From Scilla litardierei (taxonomy: Eukaryota; Streptophyta; Magnoliopsida; Asparagales; Asparagaceae), in contig CM061138.1 in the NCBI GenBank assembly GCA_030789695.1, positions 181,079,051 through 181,143,050 on the forward strand: DNA of 64,000 nucleotides, read 5' to 3'. This document shows positions 1-10,412 of this stretch, one piece after another. Below the pieces are notes generated by a model. The model worked only from the letters and a program-made list of their open reading frames with translations, did no database searches and was not told the DNA's origin. The position numbers were made by a program, and so were the translations under genes. Position 1 is the stretch's first letter. Every line of letters starts with the position of its first letter.

Positions 1-709
1 TGTTGGGCATCTTCCAACATACTCTGGCCAGAGTTTTCACTAAAGATCGAACTAACACTACGACACTAACTCCCATTGACCGGGAGAGACGAATCCTATC
101 TTAGTCATTACTCTCCTCGCACGTTTCAAATGTCACCCAACCAAAGACCTTTCAACGGGGCTTACCCGAGGCTAGATCAGTGATCTAATTAACATCGTTC
201 ATGCACAGGTTCGTACAATGACCTCAAGTCAAAAGACCAACTTGCCTATCATCACTAAGAGTTGTCATTGACAGATTGGTCAATCATAACCATATGATAA
301 CTATTGTTGGGTCGTTCAGTGAACTCATTCTCTACTGAGCACCTGTGTCTCATCTTCGACTTCGCCAAGTCAAACGATCATGAGATCATCGTCATCGATG
401 CATGGTGAAGACTAAGACACAATGGTCTATCCGATGTTTCGATGTCCTTTTCTCAAAACATCTACGACCACAAACCTTTTTAGACTTATGCTACTAACGG
501 TCAAGCACTTGTCCATGATCGAGATCCTCATCTCGATACATATTTGACCTTGCATTAAGTCTCGGGACTTTACCTAAGTTTCGAATGATTACAACATTTC
601 TATTAACTTAGATAAATACTTACCAAATAGCTTACTGTTATTTTGAACAAGATGTCTGTATAGATACACATGGATGAATTTGCCTCGAGGGCATACCCAT
701 CTCTCAACA
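1..709 (-). mobile_element. LTR of a minus-strand retrotransposon (probably the 3' LTR)
   Basis: The stretch begins TGTTGGG and ends CTCTCAACA, so it has TG..CA ends with short inverted repeats. Immediately right of it, read on the minus strand, is a purine-rich tract with CTTGGGGGTA (about 718-729), which fits a polypurine tract next to a 3' LTR. Its minus-strand start (TGTTGAGAGATGGGTATGCC) resembles the LTR-like end at 14849. No coding domain is present to name the lineage. The left limit coincides with the window edge and may be accidental. Confidence 0.5.
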
Positions 710-1217
710 ATAAATACCCCCAAGACCAATGGAGAAGGGAGGCCAGATCACTACATATAGCTAAGTACCAAAGAATGATACTACAATACCTTTGGATATT
801 CCTCTTACATTTTTTTCTTTTATCTTGCTCAATATTTTTCATTTATGAAAAACTAACTTGAGCGTCGGAGGGGAATCGGTCGGGGGCCCAAACCCTGACC
901 CCCTAACGGTCTTCTCATTTTGCAAGATAATGGAAATACTATGAAGCTAGGTAAATATCCATCCGTGGAGCCCGATCCTAGCTCACCCCGGCCTAGAGAC
1001 GCTCGTTCATGGGTCCCACTTCAACCACTGACGAGACTCCACCCCGACGAAGGAGCCATCTTAAGCCCAAATACCGTTATCGCCAATTTTGGCCTTAACA
1101 ACTATAATCCTACACAATGTAGTGAATACAATCTCACACAGAGGATTTATTCTCTCTCACAGAGGGTTTATTCTCTCACACAGAAAGAACCTAACTCTCA
1201 CACAGAGAGTACTCAAC
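710..1217. repeat. Retroelement debris flanking the Athila insertion
   Basis: No gene is seen. Around 858-880 is the motif CTTGAGCGTCGGAGGGG, which also occurs in altered form, reversed, in the LTRs at 41590, 55710 and 58735; it is common near the 3' part of Tat-type LTRs. From about 1120 to 1210 there are short degenerate repeats of a CTCACACAGAG unit. Similar sequence resumes at 12015 on the other side of the Athila insertion, so both belong to one older interrupted sequence. Confidence 0.35.
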
Positions 1218-1489
1218 CAACCTGACGTGCGCTTATATTTTATATATTCACGCACGTTTTCTTTTGTGTTTCTCCGTGTTTTCCGCCGTCTCTTATTCGT
1301 TTTCGTATATTTTCCCGTTTTCTTTCACTTTTCTTTGTTTGTCCATGATTGCAGGAGTTCGACCACGTAGGGGACGTTTTACGATGATATCCCAAGTCCC
1401 CGGAGCAACGGGAGAAGTCACGCGTGATCCAGGGGGTCAAACGGCAAAGTATTCATCTTTCAGCCCCTCACCCGGTCGGTTGGTCGTCT

Positions 1490-1839
1490 CCAACCGATCG
1501 GGTGATGCACGCGTGCACCAACCGGTCTCCGCCGCAGCTCACAAAGAAGTCACCCGACCGGTTCACAGACCGGTTCAGCGGGGGCTATTCTCTGTTTTCT
1601 CGAATCAAAGCGCCAACCGATCGGGTGACTCTCACCCGATCGGTTCATCTGTAGCTGAGAAAGATGAGCTGAAGACACGGATATCGAACCGGCCGATTCA
1701 CCCGACCGCTCCAAGATCCAACCGGTCGCTCAAGAACTCACCCGATCGGTTCATGTGATCGGGTGAAAACTCGCCGTTTTCTGATATTTATTTGTAACGG
1801 ATCAACCGATCGGTTGACTTGTCAACCGATCGGTTGATG
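1490..1839 (+). repeat. U3 array of CCGATCGG palindromes and hairpins
   Basis: At least eight copies of an AACCGATCGGTT/CACCCGATCGGTT-type motif or its one-base variants lie in about 350 bp directly upstream of the LTR TATA box. Several pair as hairpins; at 1615-1645 two 14-bp arms (AACCGATCGGGTGA and its complement) enclose a 3-nt loop. The last two copies (about 1803-1838) are perfect 12-bp palindromes spaced 20 bp apart. The same kind of array recurs at 5920-6269. Confidence 0.9.
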
Positions 1840-1847
1840 CGACGGCC

Positions 1848-1855
1848 TATATATA
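1848..1855 (+). promoter_or_regulatory. TATA box of the Athila 5' LTR
   Basis: TATATATA follows the palindrome array by about 10 bp in a context typical of LTR promoters (GGCCTATATATAGAGCCCC). The same site occurs in the 3' LTR at 11078-11085. Confidence 0.75.
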
Positions 1856-2784
1856 GAGCCCCTAGGGTTCCAGAAACGGGAGTTGCTGTTTTTATACTGT
1901 TTTATTTCCTTGTGACGGCTGTAATTGTTACTCTTTGTAAGTTTTCAGATCTTTCTAAAATTTTAGTATTGTCTTTATTACTCCCTTACTTCCGCATTGC
2001 AATTATCCGATTATGATTTCAACGGTTAAATTTCATTTAGATTGCTTTTTCATGAATTTTTGTGAGTAGTTCCCAAATCTGGGATTTTGGTGGAAACCCC
2101 TTCGGGGGCTCTTCCTGATGCGTCCATAGGGTTAGGAAATCGATAGGGAGTAGGAATCTAACGGTTACGCGGGGCGTTTCATTGTCATCGGCGGGAAAAA
2201 GACCGCCTTTGACCGTCGGGCCAAGGGGGAATAAACTTGGCGGTTGACTCCCTAGCCATAGCTCACGCCTTTAGCGTAGACGCCAAATCCTAGCACGCGG
2301 GAGCGGCAGGATGAGACATTGGGAGATATCGTTGCGGACTTAGTGCTCCCGGGATCGATCAGTGTTAATGGACACGGGAGTGCCCACTGATCGAATCCGG
2401 GAAGTCCGGTGTATCATCCTGGGCACCGACCGGAATATCGGGCCCATGGGACGCCGGTACCACTTTCAGAGGCAACGTCCCACCATTAGACCCTAATCCC
2501 GATCGCTATCCATACCCGTTGGCCGTATCAGCGAGAGTCTCTCGTCGGGTTGGAAACCAAAGTCCCGGGTTTACTTTCTTTTCGTTCTTACGCTTTTATC
2601 CCCTTTTGTGACAACCAACCACCGATTCGGGCTAGCTCGCCCCTCGGGGTGATTTAGGTCCTACCTGACCCAAGCACAACCTCGCCTCCCTGAGTTCGAT
2701 ATTCCCGCACCCTACACTAACCGTGAAACTTGCGGTAAACGACACCGCGCCGCCACGACGCAAGCGGGGCGCCGGTCAAGTTTA

Positions 2785-2802
2785 TGGCGCCGTTGCCGGG
2801 GA
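2785..2802 (+). other. Primer-binding site, tRNA-Asp type
   Basis: TGGCGCCGTTGCCGGGGA is complementary to the 3' end of plant tRNA-Asp (GUC), the primer used by Athila-like elements. It starts six bases after the LTR end at 2778. Confidence 0.88.
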
Positions 2803-2970
2803 GGCAACGTGCTTGATATTTTAGGATCTCTTGAACCCTCGTGTCTAGCTCACATCCCTACCTCGCGATAATTTTCGCATTCTCCTTTTTCTTTTTATTT
2901 TTCTTATTTTTATTTCTTATTTTATCTGTTTCTTTCACACTTGTCGCTTCACGGGTGTTTGTTGTTTTTC

Positions 2971-5363
2971 ATGCGCAGGAGTTCAAGGAGTCTCGACGAC
3001 TTGATCCCCCTCGATCCAGAGATTAACGCCACCCTTAGGCGCTTGGCCGCCGAGAAGCGGAGAAGGGAAGATCCCGAATCCATGGAGGAGAACACCCCAC
3101 CTCAGAAGTCTCTGCTGGAATACTCGATGCCATCTATCGAGTCCACTTCCGCCATCCGTCCTCCAGCTATCACGGCCCAGAGCTTTGAGCTAAAGCCGTC
3201 ATTGGTGACATGGATCCAGCAGGATCAGTTTGCGGGTGCACCCATGGAGAGCCCGATCGAGCATCTAGACTCCTTCTTGGAGAAGTGTGACACCTTCCGG
3301 ATCAATGGTGTCACGACAGAGGCTATCCGTCTGAAGTTGTTCCCCTTCTCCTTGCGAGACAAAGCAAAGCAATGGCTAAGGGGGAAGGACCCCAACACTT
3401 TCAACACCTGGGAGAAGCTCTCCAACGCTTTTCTGACAAAGTTCTTTCCTCCGGGGAAGACCATGAAGTTGAGGAGTGAAATCTCCTCCTTCTCCCAGGC
3501 CAGCCACGAGTCCTTGCATGAAGCTTGGACGAGATATAAAGAGATGCAAAGAAGATGCCCTCACCATGAGCTTCCGAAGTGGCAGATTATTAATCTGTTC
3601 TACAATGGGTTGAGGGATGACCTGAAATCTTCTATGGACGCCGCGGCTGGGGGTTCCTTCATGTCTAGAAGCGAGGAAGATGCCGGGAATATTCTGGAAA
3701 ATATGGCATCCAACAATGAGCGGTGGTGTGACGAGAGAGCCACACCAAGAACTGGGGGTATACACAGAGTCGAGGACGTCGACAAACTTTCAAGCAAGTT
3801 TGACTTGCTTTCGACCCAGATCTCCGCACTGATGGTAGGAGCCGGTGGGGCCGGTACACAGCAAGTTTCTGCGGTAGAGTCTGAATTCCTTGGGGAATTC
3901 GACAGTGGTGACATCTCACCACCGTTGGATCAGGCGAGCGCACTATTTTACAACCCCACGGGGAATGCGCCATATCCGCCAAGGACAAATTCCAACCCGG
4001 CCTACTCTCCCAACAACCGGAACCACCCGAATTTCAGTTACCGGCCACCATTTCAGCCCTCGCCGCCTCAGCAGCCGCAGCAACAAATTTATCAGCCGGC
4101 TAGACCACCGCAGAATCAGGGTCAGCTGCAACCGTTTCAGCAGCAACCTCAGCAACAAACTTATGCCCCCAAGAATCAGCAGCCGTTCCAGCAGCAGCAG
4201 TATGGCCAACAGAGGGCCGTCTCTCCGGCTGAGTCTCTCTTGACTCAATATATTACCAACCAGGAGAGGATCAACCAGAAGCTGGAAATGGGCCAGCAGA
4301 CCCTCACGGACCAAGTAACCCAGCTGGGGTTACAGGTGGCGAACCTTGCTAGGTCACAAAACCAATTGCCGCCACAACCGGAGGTGAACCCGAGGGGAGC
4401 AACACAAACATCGGCACTCGTGCACGAGCACGTGAATGTGTCCGCTATCGTTCTGAGAAGCGGGACACAAATTCCTACTAGAGTGCCCCCTAGCAACCCG
4501 GAAGCACCATTGGTCATTGAGAGACCGACTGAAAAATTAAATGACACCGGTGCTTCGTCATCAAATCCCATGACTCCGGAGGGAGTGTCTGAAGAAGAGA
4601 AGAAGAAGGAGGAAGAGAGCCCAAGAGTGTATAAACCCGTTGTGCCATTTCCACAACGATTGGCTCAGGCGAAAATTGATGAGAAATATGGGAAGTTCTT
4701 CGCCATGGTCAAGGACCTAAGCCTGCAAATCCCCTTCTTGGAGGCAATCGAGACAATCCCCTCCTATGCAAAATTCTTGAAAGATTTGGTGACCAAAGGG
4801 TCAAGAAAAGAGAAAGTGGTGCTGACGGCGGAATGTAGCGCTCTTATCCAGAGGGATAACCCGCCGAAGCTCAAGGACCCGGGGAGCTTCTCTATTCCTT
4901 GCACGATCGGGGCTGTGAAGATTAATCGTGCACTCGTCGATCTAGGAGCGAGTGTTAGCTTGATGCCCTTGTCGATGTACAGGAGAATAGGAATGGGTGA
5001 TTTGGAGCCCACCGGGATGACCCTACAACTAGCTGACCGGTCGGTCAAATATCCGGTGGGAATTGTTGATGATCTCCCCGTGAATGTGAGAGGGGTGCAT
5101 GTGCCTGTGGATTTTGTAGACATGGACATGCCCGAAGACGCACACACCCCCATTATCCTGGGACGGCCTTTCATGGCCACTGCTGGCGTTCTTATAGATG
5201 TGAAGAACGGAAAACTCTCCTTGAACGTCAGCGGAGAGAAAGTTGAGTTTGACCTGGGACTATCCATGAAGCACCCCGACCCTCCTGATGACCTCCGGTG
5301 TAATTTGCTTGAGATAGAAGAAGAAAAGGCTGTAGAGGAGAGCTCCTGGGAGATTCTCCTGAG

Positions 5364-5394
<31 letters not shown>

Positions 5395-5727
5395 GATGAC
5401 TTGGGGAATTCTGAAGATGAAGAAGGCCCCGAAGACAAAGAAGCTACTGGAAGACCGAGTGCAGCGAGAACGACCCCTCCCGGGTTCCCCAAGACTCCTC
5501 CTGCGAGGAGAACGGGGAAAGAGCTCACGGACCTCACTAAAGACGAGGTCCGGATTCTGAAGAAGATGGCGGGAAGCGCCAACACCAAGGAAAAGCCCCC
5601 GGATCTCAAGAACAAAGGGAGGGTAGTCGAGCAAGTATTTTTCCAGCCGCTGACTACTCTAAGCGCCTTCAGCCCCAGCGAGGAAGAGATGCCGAAGTTT
5701 GGGCATCACCCGTATCAGCCACTATGA
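2971..5727 (+). CDS. Gag-protease polyprotein (Athila lineage)
   Basis: This intact 918-codon frame encodes the capsid and protease of the element. The chosen start gives MRRSSRSLDDL, like other Athila Gag N-termini; the frame is open 10 codons further up. A retrotransposon Gag domain covers about residues 70-240 (W..F...F....W). A Q/P-rich linker follows and there is no CCHC zinc knuckle, as is usual in this lineage. The aspartic protease has DLGAS with the catalytic Asp near residue 657 and a later IILGRPF. Near the C-terminus a 29-base C run encodes a poly-proline stretch. No reverse transcriptase follows. An open frame and young LTRs suggest the protein is still functional. Confidence 0.88.
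5366..5394 (+). repeat. 29-bp poly-C run inside the gag-protease frame
   Basis: The run is read in frame as about ten prolines. A length error or change not divisible by three would break the reading frame, so the annotated C-terminus depends on this count being right. Confidence 0.9.
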
Positions 5728-5919
5728 GCATCTCTTGCGGGCGTCGAGCCAACGACGTTAAACAAGTGCGCTTCATGGGAGGCAACCCATGTTCTAAAAT
5801 TTTTCCCACTTTTTAGCGTTAATTTTTACTTTATTTTATCTATTTTTATAAATAAAATCAGCCACGAGAACATCTGTTCGGGGACTTAAGCAAATTTCTT
5901 GGTTTTTGCAGGAAACAGG
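5728..5919 (+). other. Post-polymerase spacer joined directly to gag-protease
   Basis: The motif GACGTTAAACAAGTGCGCTT and GGAGGCAACCCAT (about 5754-5790) is the kind of spacer that follows integrase in Athila-like elements. Here it sits within 30-60 bp of the protease stop codon, marking the junction of the pol deletion. TTTTTGCAG at 5904-5912 could be a splice acceptor. Confidence 0.6.
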
Positions 5920-6269
5920 CCCCAACCGATCGGGTGACAACTCACCCGATCGGTTGGGATGTATCAGATACATGCCGAAATCCGTCCCCGAATGAACCGA
6001 TCGGTTGAGTAATTAAGAGACCGGGTGGCAGACCGGGCAAGCTGGGGAGAACTCTCGGGAAATCTTGGGGAATATCAACCGATCGGTTGAGTTCTAGCAC
6101 GATCGGTTGACGCGACCGGGTGAGCAGCCCTAAGTTCTCGGGAAATTGTGTGGAGCGGCCAACCGATCGGTTGAAAAGTCACCCGATCGTTTCGCCTGTA
6201 GCATTTCTTCGGTAAGATTTTCGACCTAACAGTCAACCGATCGGGTGACAAGTCACCCGATCGGTTTGA
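5920..6269 (+). repeat. Internal array of CCGATCGG palindromes and hairpins
   Basis: About eight copies of the same palindromic motif as in the LTR U3. The first pair (5921-5958) has perfect 17-bp arms around a 4-nt loop; the last pair (6235-6266) has perfect 15-bp arms around 2 nt. Like the LTR array it is about 350 bp long and ends 10-15 bp before a TATA box. Confidence 0.9.
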
Positions 6270-6279
6270 CTTAAAACCC

Positions 6280-6287
6280 TATATAAA
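6280..6287 (+). promoter_or_regulatory. Candidate internal TATA box in front of the second ORF
   Basis: CCCTATATAAACC lies 13 bp after the last palindrome and about 450 bp before the ATG of the second ORF. A 21-bp poly-C run follows at 6288-6308. The order palindromes-TATA copies the LTR layout, so a separate promoter for the second ORF is inferred. Confidence 0.55.
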
Positions 6288-6739
6288 CCCCCCCCCCCCC
6301 CCCCCCCCGACACCCGCTCGTTTCCATCTCGCCCGATCGCAAAAACCCCCAAAATCCGACGTCGTTTCGCCTGCCCCTTTTCGCCAACAACCGATCTTCA
6401 CTCCCCCACGCCCTCTACTCCTCCATTACTCCCACTCTCCACCTCCTTCATCAACCCCTCCATCATCTACACCATCTCTCTCCTCCCATTCCGAGATTTT
6501 GACCTAATTTTCCCCCGAACCACCCCCATTTCGAAAATTATTGCCGAAGGAGTTCGCCGCGGCTCCACGCTACTCTCGCTGAACAGTGTGAGGCATCAAC
6601 GAGCAAGCTCCGCCACTCCGCTTGGGTAAACTCGCTCCTAAGTTTATTTTATACATTTGCCCTATTTATTGTGCTTGCTCATTTGCTTGTTTTGGTGTGC
6701 ATCCACGATTTTTGCACTAATTCTTGCTCGCACACACAC

Positions 6740-8757
6740 ATGGCTAAAGATAAGGATAAGGGGAAGGGTATCATGAGGGAAGAGGAGCCGTCTCGAAAGA
6801 GACGAAAACAAACACGCCCCCCTTCCCGTACACGAGCACTTACACTTGGCCCTCCTTCACCTGTTATTCCCCCTGTGGACCCAATGTTGGGCCCACACGG
6901 GTATATTTTTCGGAACCAGGAGCACAAAGATTTTTACCGTAGGCTTGATGCTCGAGGGCATCTATCCACCAAGTTCCCGCACGCACGTACACTTGTCGAT
7001 CTCGGTGTCTTCACCGAGGTCGAATCTCTTTTTGCTAACTTAGGGTGGTTAGCCTTTCTTAATACACATGCCATATCCTACCCGGCCCTCACACTCGAAT
7101 TCCTCTCTACACTTGTCTGGGAGTCCGGGTCGATCATTCGATTCCGGGTGCGTAACCGTAGTGTCACCACGAACCTGAACACGATTAACGATATATTTGG
7201 TTTCCCCAATCTCGGGGATGATTCCATCCGACACTACGGGTACACGCCCGAGTTTGATGTCGATCAATTCTGGTTCTGCCTCACGCTGATCCGCGACTAC
7301 CCCCGAGGAAGGGCCAAGGCCTCCTCCATCATTCATCACGTGTTTAGATTGGCCCACAGAATCATTTCATCTGCATTCTTTCCTAGGGACGAGTCAGGCA
7401 CTGTGACTATCCCTGACCTTTTTATCCTTTGGGCCATGACTTTTCCTTATGTCCGGGATGATGATGGAGTTAGCTTCAGGGCCCCTACCGTCCCCATCCA
7501 TGGCGGAGATTGGCTTGTTTACAAGCTACTCGAGATCAGCCGGGCCGGTAAGGGGAAGTTTTGTTGCGGGGGCATCATCACGATCATCTGCTCTCACGCC
7601 CAATTCAATATTACCATCCCCGGTAATCTTCCTGCTGCCGCAGGACCCTCACATCTTGATATTGATGTCCTGCGGCACATCCACATGATCAAACCCCGCT
7701 CGGATGGCCGCTTCATATTTCATTATGGCCACCCCCCAGCCCCTTACACCATTCTGCCTAACCCCGCTCGCATGACCCTTGCTCTCGTGGGAGATTGGAC
7801 TTTCCCTCCTGATCCCGATTTCTTAGCTGGGTTGAATCTTCCTTTCTTTCCCGCAGACGCCCGCAGATCACCGTCCCCTGCCGCCCACTTAGGCGAGCAG
7901 GATATCCCTGCGTCTGTGGGAGATTTAGGGGCTGGCCCGAGTCGTCCCGTTTCTGCTCCGGGACCGATCACGTCTGAGCACCTCCTTGCGGCCATTTCTG
8001 GCCTTGTCTCCTGTGCTGGCATGACCACTGCCGCCAGCACCTCTTCGACCTTACCCGGCGGCACCACCTCTGCCTCGCGTCAGTCTACGTCTTTTGGTCG
8101 CCGTCAGGTATCTGCCCGTCTAGGACTTGAGAGGGAGGTCGCTCCCTTCGTGAGCTCGCCATGTCCTCTGTTTCCTCGGACCCATCGCCATCCTCCTTTC
8201 TTACTCACCCACGTTTCCTCGCACTGGAGAGGAACGTGGCGGCCATTCTCCGCCTTCTTACCCATATCCACGGACCACCTCCACCTTCACCACCCCCACC
8301 TTCACCACCCAGGCGATCTTCTCCACCACCCACCCACACTTCTCCGCTTCCATCACCCCCCTCACCACATTCCTCCCCTCCCCCTTCACATCCCATACTA
8401 GCATCCACTTCACCCCTCCCGACCACTTCCACCGCACCCACGCTACCTCACTTCTCCTCCGTCACTCCATACGTGCGCCGGAGGAAATTGCCGGTGCGCT
8501 CCAGATCCCTCCCACCACCTCCCACTACCGTCACCACCGCACCTACTTCCTCCACTTCTATTCCTCTCACCACCGCCTTGATCGCCTTCCTACCACCACC
8601 ACCCACCACCACCGACACTCGTCCCATTGTTCACACCACCACTGCCCCTACTACTTCGCCTCTTCCCCCACTTCTCAGCACACCCCCAGCCTCCCCCGAC
8701 CACCCATCCACACCCTCTTCCGAGGAGGACGAGGACTCAGCTCCTCCTGCTTTCTAG
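6740..8757 (+). CDS. Athila ORF-1-like protein, apparently frameshifted near its C-terminus
   Basis: The frame from MAKDKDKGKG (6740; open from 6671) starts with a basic, nuclear-localisation-like segment, then a globular region (about residues 50-320) resembling the Athila ORF-1 family of unknown function. This frame runs to a stop at 8401. From about 8140-8160 onward a second frame (to 8757) carries a more sensible C-terminus: a leucine-rich helix, a Pro/Ser/Thr-rich stretch and an acidic end. A single frame slip near 8150 is therefore likely. Plant elements often carry such an extra ORF between pol and the 3' LTR; here it lies downstream of the pol deletion. Confidence 0.7.
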
Positions 8758-10395
8758 ATTCACCCCTTTTGTTTTTGACTCCCCCTTGCACATATCTGGA
8801 TTTCATTGATCATATCGTTTCGCTAGCTCTTTCTGGTCTAGCTTGGGGGAAGTCTACTTTGGTGTGCTGTCGTGTCTTGTTTGTTTTTCTCATTTTTGTG
8901 TGTGCCTGCTTTTCACTTTTTGAGTGTCGTGTCGTGTGATTTTATTTTATTTTTATTTTTCGTTTTGTTTGATCTCGATCTTGTTTTTTTTTCTTTCTTT
9001 TTCAGTTTTATCTACGTGTTTTCCTCGTTTTCATTTCTTTTCGTGTCTGTGCGTATCCCCCCCCCCATTTTCATTGCCCTCCCGTACTCACTCTTATTGC
9101 ATTGAGGGCAATGCAAGTTTCAGCTTGGGGGAGTCGCACTTCGTGCGTCATTTGTGTTGTTTTTCTATGTTATTTGAGTCGTTTTCCATCGTGTTTTTCT
9201 TTTTTCTTTTTCCTTCTTTCTTTAGCTCTTTCTCCTAGAAATGAATCCTATGATGAATCGCCACAAAGTCACACACACCTAGCATTGCATCGATAATCAC
9301 ACTCACTAACCCTAGGATTTCAAGTCCTCTTGCATTTCACGCATCGTGGGTCCACTTAGCTTTTTGTGAGTCGTGTGTCGTGACTAGCATTTGGTGCGCT
9401 TCTGCTTTGTGGTTTTACTTTATATACCGGTTCAGGAATGACCCCTAGATTGTCATGCTCCGATTTGAATATGCGGTTTGCTTCTAATGTCTGCTTCTAT
9501 ATGCATGCTATTTATATCGTATACTTCAATTCGCATGCGTCGGGATTCCACAACTAAGGACTAGGATACCCCATTTAGCCTAAGCTCTATTTAGCAACAA
9601 TAGTCTCCTTTGCCCGAGTGTTTAGATTTCGACTTCTTTTTTGTTTTACTTGGTGCAAATCCCCTCGTCGTGTACCGTTCTCCCACTTGGGAGAGTACAC
9701 ATGTATATAGCCAATATCCCAAAAATCCAAAAAAAGGAGAAAAGAAAAGAAAACCCCAAAAAGAAAAGAAAAGAAAAAGATTGTATAGCCAAAAAGCCAA
9801 AAAAATATGCAAATACCCAAAACCCAAAAAAATTCCCGTGTGAATATTTTCATACTTGCCAAGAATAAAGGGAAGGCGAGAATTTGCACCGAGTGTTCTT
9901 CTCCACATCATCTCAACCCCCGTCGTTATCGAAAACACTTGGCTTGGGAACCTTTTAGCTAGTATCTAGGCTATAGTGGCGTGATTTCCTTAACCCTAGT
10001 TGTGGAGTCCCCGATGCATGATACGCTTCTATTCTCTCTATTCTCATGCATGCTTGAACTTATATTCGCCGCTTAATTCAATTCGATTCGATATTTGGGT
10101 CATATCTTGGATTTGTGTATATCGAGCCTCGTAGCACATCACAGAAAGCATCACCATTTGCTAGCACACGAACACGCTCACTCGCGCTTCACTGCGTGGA
10201 CCCACGACACTTATTTGGACTCGCTTTCCTAGGTTTAGTGGTGTGATTTGGCGTTTGCTTGCTATGTGAGTGGTTTTTGATTTTGTTGGCTCTAATGGGC
10301 GATCTAGGGCTTAGAGTTTTCTTTTTCTTTCTTCCTCTCTATTTTCCCCTTCCGAGCTCCTACTCTCACTCGTCTTCCTCGAGGACGAGGAAGAG
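8758..10395 (+). other. 3' noncoding region with extra polypurine-like tracts
   Basis: No gene is seen. AGCTTGGGGGA-type tracts occur at 8840-8851 and 9121-9133 in addition to the real polypurine tract before the LTR. An A/purine-rich tract lies at about 9718-9840. Long 3' noncoding regions are usual in Athila elements. Confidence 0.6.
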
Positions 10396-10412
10396 TTCAG
10401 CTTGGGGGATTT
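10396..10412 (+). other. Polypurine tract
   Basis: TTCAGCTTGGGGGATTT ends immediately before the 3' LTR (TG at 10413) and would prime plus-strand DNA synthesis. Confidence 0.8.

Larger units (their letters stand above)
1223..2778 (+). repeat. 5' LTR of the Athila-lineage element
   Basis: It starts TGACGTGCGC and ends GCCGGTCA. It matches the 3' LTR nearly base for base, but has two copies of a 20-bp palindromic unit where the 3' LTR has four, plus a 1-bp T-run difference. A 7-bp inverted repeat (ACGTGCG/CGCACGT) lies at 1225-1231 and 1251-1257. A possible splice-acceptor-like TTGCAGGAGTTC (about 1350) resembles the one in front of gag at about 2975. Confidence 0.92.

Noticed and set aside
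2785..2802. tRNA gene fragments
   Set aside because: The tRNA-like 18-mer is a primer-binding site next to an LTR; no cloverleaf surrounds it. The same holds for the Met-type sites at 37227, 40062 and 50138.
4764..5615. A 283-codon minus-strand frame opposite the Athila protease
   Set aside because: It is a shadow of the real gag-protease frame: the same region shows DLGAS and ILGRPF on the plus strand, and the minus frame has no recognisable domain.
5920..6308. A nested solo LTR inside the Athila element
   Set aside because: Only the palindromes and TATA box resemble the LTR; there is no TG..CA boundary, no U5 and no target duplication.
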